Source: Pseudomonadota bacterium
Lineage (GTDB): Bacteria; Pseudomonadota; Gammaproteobacteria; Steroidobacterales; Steroidobacteraceae
DNA: 46,486 nt
Direction: 5' to 3'
Assembly: GCA_019352035.1 (NCBI GenBank)
Contig: JABBNZ010000026.1
Span: 1 to 46,486, forward strand
Part shown: piece by piece, positions 7,639 to 16,251 of the stretch
How the letters are laid out: the number at the start of each line of letters is the position of its first letter
How positions within the stretch are numbered: the stretch's first letter is position 1
Program-made: the position numbers and the translations under genes
Notes under the pieces: generated by a model
What the model was told of the DNA's origin: nothing
Database searches by the model: none
Seen by the model: the letters and a program-made list of their open reading frames with translations, nothing else

Positions 7639-10438
7639 GCTCCTCGGCGGTGCGCCTACGCCAGGCCTCCTTCTGATTGACCAGCACCACCTCGACCGCC
7701 GTGACCTTGTACTCCGGACAGTTCGTCGCCCAGTCGGAGTTCTCCGTGGTCACGACGTTGGCGTTGGTCTCGGGGAAGTGGAAGGTGGTGTATACGACGC
7801 CCGGGGCGATCCGCTCCGTGACCTTGGCGCGCAGCACGGTCTCTCCCGCCCGGCTGGTGAGTCCCACCCAGTCCCCATCGGCAATGCCGCGCATCTCCGC
7901 ATCGTGCGGATGGATCTCGAGCATGTCCTCGGAGTGCCAGAGGACGTTCTCCGTGCGGCGGGTCTGCGCGCCGACGTTGTACTGCGTCAGCACCCGGCCG
8001 GTCGTGAGGATCAGCGGGAAGCGGCTGGTCGAGCGCTCGCTCGTGGGCACGTACTCGGTGAGGCAGAACCTGCCCTTGCCGCGCACGAACTCATGCACGT
8101 GCATGGTCGGCGTACCCTCGGGCGCCGCGTCGTTGCAAGGCCATTGGATGCTGCCCAGGCGATCGAGCTTCTCGTAGGTCACCCCGGTGAAGGTCGGCGT
8201 CAGCCGCGCGATCTCCTCCATGATCTCGGAGGGATGCCGGTAGCTCATCGGATAGCCCAGGGCCTCGGACAGCAGCATGGTGACCTGCCAGTCCTCATAC
8301 CCCGCCTTGGGCGGCATGATCTTGCGCACGCGCGAGATGCGCCGCTCCGCATTGGTGAAGGTGCCGTCCTTCTCGAGGAAGGAGGAGCCCGGCAGGAACA
8401 CGTGCGCGAGCTTCGCCGTCTCGTTCAGGAACAGGTCCTGCACGATGACGCACTCCATCGACTCCATGGCGCGCACGACGTGATGGGTGTTGGGATCGGA
8501 CTGCACGAAATCCTCACCCTGCACATACATGCCGCGGAAGGTGCCGTCGAGCGCCGCCTCGAACATGTTCGTTATCCTGAGGCCGGGCTCCGGCTGCAGC
8601 GTGACGCCCCAATTGCGCTCGAAGAGCTCGCGCACGACCGGATCCGACACGTGCCGGTAGCCGCTGAGCTCGTGCGGGAACGACCCCATGTCGCAGGAGC
8701 CCTGCACGTTGTTCTGGCCCCGCAGCGGATTGACGCCGACGCCCTCGCGGCCGAGATTGCCGGTCGCCATGGCGAGATTGGCGAGCGCCATGACGGCGGT
8801 CGAGCCCTGGCTGTGCTCGGTTACGCCGAGTCCGTAATAGATGGCCCCGTTCGGACCGCCCGCATACAGGCGCGCCGCGCGGCGCACGAGATCCGCGGGT
8901 ACCCCGGTCACCGGCTCCATGGCCTCCGGCGAGTTGCGCTCCGAGGCGACGAGCTCCCTCCACAGCTGATACGACTGCGGCTCACAGCGCTCGGCGACGT
9001 AGTCATCCTTCGTCAGTCCCTCCGTCACGATAACGTGAGCGATGGAGTTGAGAACCGCCACGTTGGTACCCGGCGTCACCTGCAGATGCACGTCCGCAGC
9101 GATGTGCGGGCTGCGCACCAGGCCGGTGGCGCGGGGGTCGAGCACGATGAGCTTCGCTCCCTGCCTCAGGCGCTGCTTCATCTGAGATCCGAAGACCGGA
9201 TGGCCATCGGTCGGATTGGCGCCAACGACCATGATGACGTCGGCCTTCGCGATCGAGGTGAATGCCTGGGTGCCGGCGGACTCGCCGAGCGTCGATTTCA
9301 AGCCGTAGCCGGTCGGGGAATGGCATACCCGCGCGCAGGTGTCGACGTTGTTGTTGCCCATGGCGGCGCGCACGAGCTTCTGCACCAGGAAAGTCTCTTC
9401 ATTGGTGCAGCGTGAGGAGGTGATGCCGCCGACCGAGTCGCGTCCGTGCTGCGCCTGGATCCGCCGGATCTCACTGGCCGCGTAGCCGATCGCCTCCTCC
9501 CACGACACCTCGCGCCACTCCTCGCGAATGGTCTTGCGCACCATGGGCTTGAGGACCCGATCGGAATGGGTCGCATAGCCGAAGGCGAAGCGCCCCTTCA
9601 CGCACGCATGGCCGTGATTGGCATGGCCGTCGCGGTTCGGGACCATGCGCACGACCTCGGTCGCCGCATCGCTGCCGCGCACCTCCGCCTTCAAGCTGCA
9701 GCCGACGCCGCAGTAGGCGCAGGTCGTGGTCACGGCGCGCTCGGGCTGGCCGAGCCGGACCACGGACTTCTCCATCAGGGCGGTGGTCGGGCAGGCCTCG
9801 ACGCAGGCGCCGCAGGAGACGCATTCGGACTCGAAGAACGGCTCATCCTGGCTCGCCGCGATCTTGGAGGCGAGGCCGCGTCCCTGCACCGTCAGGGCGA
9901 AGGTGCCCTGCACTTCGTCGCAGGCGCGCACGCAGCGCGAGCAGACGATGCACTGCTCGGGGTCGAAGGTGAAGTAGGGGTTGCTCTCATCGCGCGCCAT
10001 CGGCTCGCGCGCGCGATCCCTGGCGTAGGAAGTCTCGGTGAGGCCCACCGCCAGGGCGACGTCCTGCAGCTCGCAACGCGCGCCGGCGGGATCGAGCGGA
10101 TGCTCCGACAGATACAGATCCAACACTCCCCGGCGCAGCTGCGTAAGCTTGTCGGAGGTCGTCCGGACCTTCATCCCGGGCGCCACGATCGTGGTGCAGG
10201 AGGCCGGATAGCCCTTGCGCCCCTCGATCTCGACCAGGCACATGCGGCAGGAGCCGAAGGCTTTCAGGGTATCCGTGGCGCAGAGCTTCGGCACGGTTGC
10301 CTCGGCAAGCGCCGCCGCGCGCATGAGGGAAGTGCCGGCCGCCACGGTGACGGACCTGCCGTCGATCTCCACCGTGACGGACTCGCCCGCCTCGGCAGGC
10401 GCCGGCGTCCCGAGATCCTCGTAATCAATCGCAAACAT
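7586..10438 (-). CDS. fdsA: NAD-dependent formate dehydrogenase alpha (molybdenum) subunit
   Basis: Catalytic subunit that oxidises formate to CO2 at a bis-MGD molybdenum centre and passes electrons through iron-sulfur clusters to FdsB. 950 residues. Domains in order: N-terminal [2Fe-2S] domain with Cys53, 64, 67 and 81; an NADH-dehydrogenase-like region with His113 and Cys122; two [4Fe-4S] motifs (Cys163/166/169/173 and Cys206/209/212/216); the molybdopterin oxidoreductase part with its own cluster CAYCGVGC (240-247) plus Cys279; the Mo ligand Cys372 followed by His373 in ARVCHSPT; and a C-terminal molybdopterin dinucleotide-binding domain. The metal ligand is cysteine, not selenocysteine. 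ATG at 10438 is preceded by GAGAG. It follows fdsB by 44 bp. Soluble and cytosolic: no signal peptide or twin-arginine motif. Confidence 0.97.
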   Translation of the reverse strand: MFAIDYEDLGTPAPAEAGESVTVEIDGRSVTVAAGTSLMRAAALAEATVPKLCATDTLKAFGSCRMCLVEIEGRKGYPASCTTIVAPGMKVRTTSDKLTQLRRGVLDLYLSEHPLDPAGARCELQDVALAVGLTETSYARDRAREPMARDESNPYFTFDPEQCIVCSRCVRACDEVQGTFALTVQGRGLASKIAASQDEPFFESECVSCGACVEACPTTALMEKSVVRLGQPERAVTTTCAYCGVGCSLKAEVRGSDAATEVVRMVPNRDGHANHGHACVKGRFAFGYATHSDRVLKPMVRKTIREEWREVSWEEAIGYAASEIRRIQAQHGRDSVGGITSSRCTNEETFLVQKLVRAAMGNNNVDTCARVCHSPTGYGLKSTLGESAGTQAFTSIAKADVIMVVGANPTDGHPVFGSQMKQRLRQGAKLIVLDPRATGLVRSPHIAADVHLQVTPGTNVAVLNSIAHVIVTEGLTKDDYVAERCEPQSYQLWRELVASERNSPEAMEPVTGVPADLVRRAARLYAGGPNGAIYYGLGVTEHSQGSTAVMALANLAMATGNLGREGVGVNPLRGQNNVQGSCDMGSFPHELSGYRHVSDPVVRELFERNWGVTLQPEPGLRITNMFEAALDGTFRGMYVQGEDFVQSDPNTHHVVRAMESMECVIVQDLFLNETAKLAHVFLPGSSFLEKDGTFTNAERRISRVRKIMPPKAGYEDWQVTMLLSEALGYPMSYRHPSEIMEEIARLTPTFTGVTYEKLDRLGSIQWPCNDAAPEGTPTMHVHEFVRGKGRFCLTEYVPTSERSTSRFPLILTTGRVLTQYNVGAQTRRTENVLWHSEDMLEIHPHDAEMRGIADGDWVGLTSRAGETVLRAKVTERIAPGVVYTTFHFPETNANVVTTENSDWATNCPEYKVTAVEVVLVNQKEAWRRRTAEERAAPKPARRRTRDPAPA

Positions 10439-10482
10439 GGCTGACTCTCTTCATGCGCTGCGCGCCGGAAAGCATGCACGGC

Positions 10483-12027
10483 TCAATGCCGCACCCTTGC
10501 GGTGAAGTCACCGCGGAAGTGACGCAACGCGCTCTGCACCGGGAATGGCGCCATCCCGCCCAGGCCGCAGAGCGAGCCCTGCACCATGAGCTCGCACAGC
10601 TCCTCGAGCTTGCGCACGTTGCTCTGCGTCTCCTGCCCCTCGATGATCCGGTCGATGACTTCCATGCCCCGCGTCGAGCCGATGCGGCAGGGCGTGCACT
10701 TGCCGCAGGACTCGATCGCGCAGAACTCCATGGCATAGCGCGCCATCCGCGCCATGTCCACGGTATCGTCGAAAGCGACGATACCGCCGTGGCCGAGGAG
10801 CGCACCGATGCCCCCGAGCGCCTCGTAGTCGACCACGGTTTCGAACTGAGAGGCCGGGATGTACGCGCCGAGCGGGCCGCCGACCTGCACCGCCCGCAGC
10901 GTCCGGCCGGAGGCCGAGCCGCCGCCGTAGTCATACAGCAGCTCCCGCAGGGTCAGGCCGAACGCCCGCTCCACGAGGCCGCCGCGCTTGATGTTGCCGG
11001 CAAGCTGAATGGGCAGCGTGCCCCTCGATCTGCCCATTCCATAGCCCGCGTACTGTTCCGCTCCGCGGTGAAGGATGGCCGGCACGGTCGCGAGCGTGAT
11101 CACGTTGTTGACGATGGTCGGCCGCCCGAAGAGGCCCTTGATCGCCGGCAGCGGCGGGCGCACGCGAACCTCGCCCCGCTTGCCCTCCAGGCTCTCGAGC
11201 ATGGAGGTCTCTTCGCCGCAGATGTAGGCACCGGCACCCAGACGGACCTCGAGATCGAAGCGCTTGCCGCTGCCCATCACGTCCGCGCCGAGATAACGCG
11301 CCTGGTAAGCGGCCGCGATCGCCTCATTCAAGGCGCGGCGCGCGTGCGGATACTCCGCACGCAGGTAAATATAGCCCTGGGTGGCTCCGACGGCGAGCCC
11401 GGCGATCGTCATGCCCTCGATGAGACTGAGAGGATCGCCTTCCATCAGCATCCGGTCCGAGAAGGTGCCCGAGTCACCCTCGTCGGCGTTGCAGGTGACG
11501 TACTTCTGGCCGGCTGGCTGCTCGAGCACGGTCTTCCACTTGATGCCCGTCGGGAACGCCGCCCCTCCCCGCCCGCGCAGCCCCGAGTCGAGGATGGTCT
11601 GCACCACGGCCTCCGGGCTCATCGCAAGCGCGCGGCGCAATCCCTGATAACCGCCGTGGACCACGTAATCGGCGACGCTCGCCGGATCGACGACGCCGAC
11701 TCGCCCGAAGGTCAACCGCTGTTGGCTCGCGAGCCACGGGATCTGGTCGGTGAATCCCAATGACAGGCGGTGTCCGCCGCCGCTCAGGAAGTCGGCATCG
11801 AACAGGGTCGGCACATCGCCGACGGCCACGGGCCCGTACGCCATCCGCCCGCGCGCGGTCGCCACCTCCACGAGGGGCTCCAGCCAGTAGGCTCCCCGGG
11901 AGCCGTTGCGGATGAGCTGCAGCTCGAGCCCGCGGGTGGTCGCTTCGCGGGCGATCGCGTGCGCAACCTCCCCCGCGCCCAGCGAGAGAGCGCCGGCATC
12001 ACGGGGCACATACACGGTAAAGCTCAT
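10483..12027 (-). CDS. fdsB: NAD-dependent formate dehydrogenase beta (flavin/NAD) subunit
   Basis: NuoF-like subunit that takes electrons from FdsA and reduces NAD+ via FMN. 514 residues from ATG at 12025-12027. Seen: an N-terminal thioredoxin-like part, as is usual for FdsB, then the FMN/NAD segment GLRGRGGAAFPTGIKW (around residues 149-164), CNADEGDSGTFSDR (around 179-192), GAYICGEETSMLESLEGKRG (around 266-285) and the C-terminal [4Fe-4S] site SCGKCTPCR with Cys441, 444, 447 and the distant Cys487. The open frame extends 15 codons upstream into fdsG, but the chosen ATG gives the normal N-terminus and lies 10 bp after the fdsG stop. The clear order fdsG-fdsB-fdsA and the FMN site make the identity firm; NuoF of complex I is excluded by the absence of other nuo genes. 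Confidence 0.96.
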   Translation of the reverse strand: MSFTVYVPRDAGALSLGAGEVAHAIAREATTRGLELQLIRNGSRGAYWLEPLVEVATARGRMAYGPVAVGDVPTLFDADFLSGGGHRLSLGFTDQIPWLASQQRLTFGRVGVVDPASVADYVVHGGYQGLRRALAMSPEAVVQTILDSGLRGRGGAAFPTGIKWKTVLEQPAGQKYVTCNADEGDSGTFSDRMLMEGDPLSLIEGMTIAGLAVGATQGYIYLRAEYPHARRALNEAIAAAYQARYLGADVMGSGKRFDLEVRLGAGAYICGEETSMLESLEGKRGEVRVRPPLPAIKGLFGRPTIVNNVITLATVPAILHRGAEQYAGYGMGRSRGTLPIQLAGNIKRGGLVERAFGLTLRELLYDYGGGSASGRTLRAVQVGGPLGAYIPASQFETVVDYEALGGIGALLGHGGIVAFDDTVDMARMARYAMEFCAIESCGKCTPCRIGSTRGMEVIDRIIEGQETQSNVRKLEELCELMVQGSLCGLGGMAPFPVQSALRHFRGDFTARVRH

Positions 12028-12037
12028 GCGGGAAAAA

Positions 12038-12517
12038 TCACCTCTTGCGGTCGGCTTCGGAGAGCAGCGCATCCAGGCGCTCCGGAGTCACCCTGCCATA
12101 TAGCCTGTCGTCGATCATCACCGCGGGCGAGCACGCGCAGTTACCCAGGCAGTAGACCGGCTCGAGCGAAAACCGCCCGTCGGGCGTCGTCTGGTGGAAG
12201 TCTACTCCCAACCGCTGCCGAGCGTGCGCGGCCAACGCCTCGCCGCCCATCGCCTGACACGACTCGGCCCGGCAGACGCTCACGGTGTGTGTGCCCGGCG
12301 CGGTGCTGCGGAAATAGTGATAGAAGGAAACGACGCCGTGGACCTCGGCGCGCGACAGGTTGAGCTCCGACGCCACGAGCGGCACCGCCGCCTGCGGGAC
12401 GTAGCCAAGCTCCGCCTGAATCGCGTGCAGCACCTCGATCAGCGGTCCCGGCCGCCCTTTCAGGTCCGCTACGATCCGCCGGACGGTCTCACCATGCTCA
12501 AAAGCCGTTGTCTCCAT
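12038..12517 (-). CDS. fdsG: NAD-dependent formate dehydrogenase gamma subunit
   Basis: NuoE-like [2Fe-2S] subunit of the soluble formate dehydrogenase, 159 residues. Seen: the helical N-terminal part with [17 protein letters not shown] and [12 protein letters not shown], then the thioredoxin-fold cluster domain with ligands Cys82 and Cys87 (SVCRAESCQ) and Cys123 and Cys127 (PVYCLGNC). The frame opens with TTG at 12521-12523; I prefer ATG at 12515-12517. No Shine-Dalgarno sequence is visible, but TATACT (12524-12529) lies exactly 6 nt before this ATG, so the message could start at or next to the start codon. This is the first fds gene; a 125-bp gap separates it from fghA upstream, the likely site of a separate promoter. 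Confidence 0.94.
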   Translation of the reverse strand: METTAFEHGETVRRIVADLKGRPGPLIEVLHAIQAELGYVPQAAVPLVASELNLSRAEVHGVVSFYHYFRSTAPGTHTVSVCRAESCQAMGGEALAAHARQRLGVDFHQTTPDGRFSLEPVYCLGNCACSPAVMIDDRLYGRVTPERLDALLSEADRKR

Positions 12518-12642
12518 CTTCAAAGTATACGTCCTGCGTCAAGGTCGTCCCCTTCTCGACCCCGCAAGGCCTGCCAGGACGCTGCGGAGTGTTCGATTTC
12601 CGGGACGCGGCGGGCGAGCGGCAGGCGCTGATGAGAACGCCG

Positions 12643-13503
12643 TCACAGCGCGAGCTGCCGGGCGTGATGCCGCAGGTGATCTTCCATGAAGCTCGAGATG
12701 AAGTAATACGAGTGATCGTACCCCTCATGCCGCCGCAGTGTGAGCCTGATCCCTGATGTGCGACAGGCTTCCTCCAGGAAATGCGGATGCAGCTGCGCCT
12801 CCAGGAACTGATCCGCCAGGCCCTGATCGACGAGGATGGGCGGCCTCTGCGCCCCGTCCGTCACCTTCGCGGCCAGCTCCGAGGCGTCATAGGCCGACCA
12901 CTGCCCCTCATCCGGCCCCAGATAGCCGCCGAATGCCTTTTGGCCCCAGGGACAGCGGCGGGGCGCGGCGATCGGCGCAAATGCCGACACCGAGCGGTAC
13001 CGGTCCGGATTGCGCAGCGCGATCGTGAGCGCTCCGTGCCCGCCCATGGAGTGGCCGAAGATCCCCGTGCGCTCCGCGCGCGCCGGGAAATGCCCCTCGA
13101 TGAGTGAGCGCAGCTCCTGGGTGACATAGGTATACATGCGGTAATGACGCGACCACGGCTCCGCGGTGGCATCGAGGTAGAACCCCGCGCCCACGCCGAA
13201 GTCCCAGGAGTCGCTGTCGCCCGGCAGCTTGAGGCCTCGCGGGCTCGTGTCGGGCGCCACGAGCATGAGCCCGAGCTCGGCGGCCACGCGTTGCGCGCCC
13301 GCCTTGATGATGAAGGTCTCCTCGGTGCAGGTGAGCCCGGCGAGATAATAAAGCACCGGCACCGGCCCCGATTGCGCCTGCGGCGGCGTGAAGACCGCGA
13401 ACCTCATGGAGCACGCCGTGCTTGCCGCCTCATGGCGATGGAAGCCGACCGTGCCGCCGAAGCAGCGATGCTGACTGATGACTTCGAAAGGCTGGCCGGC
13501 CAT
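12643..13503 (-). CDS. fghA: S-formylglutathione hydrolase
   Basis: Cytosolic esterase-D-type alpha/beta hydrolase that splits S-formylglutathione into formate and glutathione, the second step of glutathione-dependent formaldehyde removal. 286 residues, the normal size. Seen: LYYLAGLTCTEETF (51-64) with the oxyanion-side residues, PDTSPRG (84-90), the nucleophile elbow GHSMGGHG with Ser152, the acid in VDQGLADQFL and the catalytic His264 in EGYDHSYYF. ATG at 13501-13503 is preceded by AGGAG and gives the typical MAGQPFEVIS start; an ATG 12 codons upstream is less fitting. It lies 32 bp after the outer-membrane factor gene and 125 bp before fdsG, whose enzyme consumes the formate made here. 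The glutathione-dependent formaldehyde dehydrogenase itself is not in the window. Confidence 0.95.
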   Translation of the reverse strand: MAGQPFEVISQHRCFGGTVGFHRHEAASTACSMRFAVFTPPQAQSGPVPVLYYLAGLTCTEETFIIKAGAQRVAAELGLMLVAPDTSPRGLKLPGDSDSWDFGVGAGFYLDATAEPWSRHYRMYTYVTQELRSLIEGHFPARAERTGIFGHSMGGHGALTIALRNPDRYRSVSAFAPIAAPRRCPWGQKAFGGYLGPDEGQWSAYDASELAAKVTDGAQRPPILVDQGLADQFLEAQLHPHFLEEACRTSGIRLTLRRHEGYDHSYYFISSFMEDHLRHHARQLAL

Positions 13504-13535
13504 GGTCTCGCTCCTGTGAATGCGCCTGTTGGCGC

Positions 13536-15119
13536 TCACTTTATACCGTCGGCCGCCGCCACGTTCACCCTGGCGGAGGCGTCTCTCAGGGCCGGGTGCG
13601 GCGCGGAGGCGGCACTGTCACGTGATTGGAACAGCTTGGAAGTGCCGGCGCTGCCGCTTTGCCATCCGCCACCGAGCGCACGGTAGAGCTGCACGAGATC
13701 GGAGGACACGGCCGTGGTGGCGTCCGCGAGCGCCAGCTCGTTCTGCTCCTCCATGCGTTCCGCATCGAGCACCTCGATGAAGCTCGCCACTCCACTCTCA
13801 TAGCGCTGACGCGCGAGCATGCGGGCATTGCGGCTGGCCGTCACCGCGGTTTCGAGAGATGCGCGCCGCGCCTGATCCGAGCCGTACGCCGCCAGCGCAT
13901 CCTCCACCTGGTTCAACGCCGTGAGCACGGTCTGCGCGTAGATCACCGCCGCCTCCTTCGCCTGCAGCCGGCGCAAACGTACCGTCGCGCGGATCCTGCC
14001 GCCCTCGAAGATCGGCAGCTCGATCGCCGGCCCCAGGCTGGCGAAGCGGCTCGCCGCCGCGATGAGCTGTGACAGCCCTTCCGCCTGGTACCCCCCCGCG
14101 GCAGTGAGCGTCAGCTGCGGAAAATAGCCGGATACCGCGATGCCGATTTCCGCCGTGGCCGCACGCAGGTTGGCCTCCGCCTGGCGGATATCCGGCCGGC
14201 GGCGCGCGAGCTGCGCGGGCAGTCCGATCGGAACGACGGGCGGGACCGGCGGCACGGGCCGCGCCTGTGCGAGCTCGGCACGCAGCGCCTCCGGCGGCTT
14301 CGCCATGAGCTGACTGAGCTCGTTGATGTCCACCGTGATCACCCGGTCGGCGAGCGGCAGCAGCGCCTGAGTCGTGCCCACCTCCGCCTTGGCGTTCTGG
14401 ACGTCGAGATCGGAGGTCAGTCCCGCGCTGCGACGGTCGCGGGTGAGCTGCAGAAGATCGCGCTGGGTTGCAAGGCTGCGCTCGAGAATGACCCGGCGCG
14501 CCTGCGCGCCGCGCAGGTTGATGTAGATCCCCGCCACATCGCTCACCATGGTGAGCACCGCCGCGTGCTCCCCCTCCACCGCCGCCTGCATCTGCGCATT
14601 AGCGGCCTCGAGCGCGCGCCGTTCGGTTCCGAACAGATCGAGCGTCCAGGAGGCACCGAGGCCGAGCTGATACTGATTGAAGGGATTGGTCACCGTCGGA
14701 GGCAGACCCGGGAAATGCAGGCCGAAGATGGCGCCGTTCGGTGTATTCGTGCTGATCCGCTGGCGCGACCAGGAGGCGTTGGCGGAGAGGCTGGGCCAGA
14801 GCCCTCCGGCCACCATCGCGGTCTGCGCCTGCGCCTCCTCGATGCGCAGCACCGCCTCCTTGATGTTGAGGTTCTGCGACGCCGACTGCTCGACGAGCGC
14901 GGTCAGCGTCGGATCGTTGAAGCTCGACCACCAGGCGGCGGTCTGCGCGGGTCCCGAAGTCACGCGCTCGGCGCCTTCGGTACCATTGGCCCTGGCGGTT
15001 GCCGACCAACGGGGCGGCGCGTTCGGCTTCGGCTTGACGAAGTTCGGACCCACGACGCACCCGGCCAGCGTGCAGCCGGCCGCGGCGAGCGCGAGGGATC
15101 GCAATGTTCGCATTGTCAT
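13536..15119 (-). CDS. Outer-membrane efflux lipoprotein (TolC/NodT family)
   Basis: Outer-membrane factor of a tripartite exporter, 527 residues. The N-terminus has a signal peptide and lipobox LAGC with the lipidated Cys21 (Cys19 if the second ATG at 15113 is used), followed by VVGPNFVKPKPNAPPRW, the usual beginning of NodT-type factors. The rest shows two similar halves rich in Ala, Leu, Arg and Glu, with LARRRPDIRQAEANLRAATA in the middle and the repeat-like 'ALNQVEDALAAY' and 'YESGVASFIEVLDAER' segments that form the periplasmic helical barrel. It follows ybhR by 9 bp, so it is almost surely made with the YbhGFSR-type exporter, giving it a complete path through both membranes. NodT factors also serve RND pumps, but no RND gene is here. 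Confidence 0.94.
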   Translation of the reverse strand: MTMRTLRSLALAAAGCTLAGCVVGPNFVKPKPNAPPRWSATARANGTEGAERVTSGPAQTAAWWSSFNDPTLTALVEQSASQNLNIKEAVLRIEEAQAQTAMVAGGLWPSLSANASWSRQRISTNTPNGAIFGLHFPGLPPTVTNPFNQYQLGLGASWTLDLFGTERRALEAANAQMQAAVEGEHAAVLTMVSDVAGIYINLRGAQARRVILERSLATQRDLLQLTRDRRSAGLTSDLDVQNAKAEVGTTQALLPLADRVITVDINELSQLMAKPPEALRAELAQARPVPPVPPVVPIGLPAQLARRRPDIRQAEANLRAATAEIGIAVSGYFPQLTLTAAGGYQAEGLSQLIAAASRFASLGPAIELPIFEGGRIRATVRLRRLQAKEAAVIYAQTVLTALNQVEDALAAYGSDQARRASLETAVTASRNARMLARQRYESGVASFIEVLDAERMEEQNELALADATTAVSSDLVQLYRALGGGWQSGSAGTSKLFQSRDSAASAPHPALRDASARVNVAAADGIK

Positions 15120-15128
15120 GGTCTTCCC

Positions 15129-16247
15129 TTATTGCAGCCGGTGCTTGAAGAGCCAGGAAGCGGCGGCGAGCGTCACCGCGGCGATCACCGCCAGTGGCCA
15201 CAGATCGGGCAGCAGCACGCCCGGCCCCGCTCCCTCGAGATACACCCGTTGCGCGATGTCTATGGCATAGCGCAACGGGTTGACGAGGGTGAAGTATTGC
15301 AGAGACAGCGGCATGTTGCTGATGGGTGTCGTGAGCCCCGAGAGCAGCGAGAACGGCATGATCAGCACGAACGAGAAGAGCATCGCCTGCTGCATGGTCT
15401 GGCAGAGCGCCGAGACGGCCAGGCCGATGCCCACGGCCGCGAGCACGAACAGCGTGAGTCCCGCATACAGGGTAAGGAAGGATCCCTCGAAAGGGATACG
15501 AAACCAGAGCTGCGCCACGAGCAGCACCCCGGTGGCCTGGACGATGCCGACCAGCATCGAGGGCAGCGCCTTGCCGGCCATGATCTCGGCCGGCCGGAAG
15601 GGAGTCACGAGCAGCTGATCGAAGGTGCCCTGCTCCCGCTCGCGCGCGACCGACATCGCGGTGAGCATCAGCGTCTGGATCATCGTCAGCGTGCCGATGA
15701 GCCCCGGGATCATGTTCCAGCGTGTGACCAGGTTCGGGTTATACCAGGCGCGCGCCTGCACCGTCACCGGCGGCCGCGGCAGGCCGTGATCGGTGCGCCA
15801 GGCGGAGTTGAAGCCGTTGACCACGGACTGGGCATAGCCGAGCGCCGTGCCCGCGGTGTTTGAATTGCGGCCATCGGCGATGATCTGCACGTGCGCCCTG
15901 CCGCCGGCCTGCAGCCGGCGCGCGAAGTCGTCCGGAATCACGACGGCGAGCAGCGCCCTGCGTTCGTTGATGTAGTCTGCGACCTGCCGCTGAGTGCGCA
16001 GGTTGCCCACTCGCTCGAAGAGCCCGCTGCCGTCGAATCCGGCCAGCAGGTCCTGCGAAGCCACGCTGTGCGAGCGATCGAGCACCGCGTACGGGACGTG
16101 ATTCAGGTCGTAGGTCGCGGCATAGCCGAAGAGCAGACACTGCAGGATCGGCGGCAGCAGCAGGCTGTTGCGCGCCCGGGAGTCCTTGAGCACCGCCAGC
16201 AGCTCCTTGCGGGTGAGCGCGATGATTCGCAGCAGCGATGCCAGCAT
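15129..16247 (-). CDS. ybhR: ABC exporter permease, YbhR-like
   Basis: ABC-2-type inner-membrane permease, 372 residues. An N-terminal membrane segment (around LLLPPILQCLLFGYAA, residues 28-43) is followed by a large periplasmic domain (about 50-180) and then five or so hydrophobic segments in the C-terminal half, including MIPGLIGTLTMIQTLMLTAM and the last one LWPLAVIAAVTLAAASW. AREREQGTFDQLLVTP, the cytoplasmic ABC-2 loop that contacts the ATPase, is present. ATG at 16245-16247 lies 4 bp after the ybhS stop; the open frame extends upstream only through ybhS. With ybhS it should form the membrane heterodimer of a YbhGFSR-type exporter. The naming of the two permeases as R and S follows gene order and size and is not certain. 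Confidence 0.9.
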   Translation of the reverse strand: MLASLLRIIALTRKELLAVLKDSRARNSLLLPPILQCLLFGYAATYDLNHVPYAVLDRSHSVASQDLLAGFDGSGLFERVGNLRTQRQVADYINERRALLAVVIPDDFARRLQAGGRAHVQIIADGRNSNTAGTALGYAQSVVNGFNSAWRTDHGLPRPPVTVQARAWYNPNLVTRWNMIPGLIGTLTMIQTLMLTAMSVAREREQGTFDQLLVTPFRPAEIMAGKALPSMLVGIVQATGVLLVAQLWFRIPFEGSFLTLYAGLTLFVLAAVGIGLAVSALCQTMQQAMLFSFVLIMPFSLLSGLTTPISNMPLSLQYFTLVNPLRYAIDIAQRVYLEGAGPGVLLPDLWPLAVIAAVTLAAASWLFKHRLQ

Positions 16248-16251
16248 GGCC

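Noticed and set aside
9290-9335. Selenocysteine at the molybdenum site of formate dehydrogenase
   Set aside because: The codon at the metal ligand is TGC (Cys372 in ARVCHSPT), with no in-frame TGA or SECIS-like hairpin behind it.
10483-12517. Complex I genes nuoE/nuoF
   Set aside because: The NuoE- and NuoF-like genes are followed by a molybdopterin subunit with Mo-Cys, FdhD and FdsD, and no other nuo gene is near; this is the fds operon.
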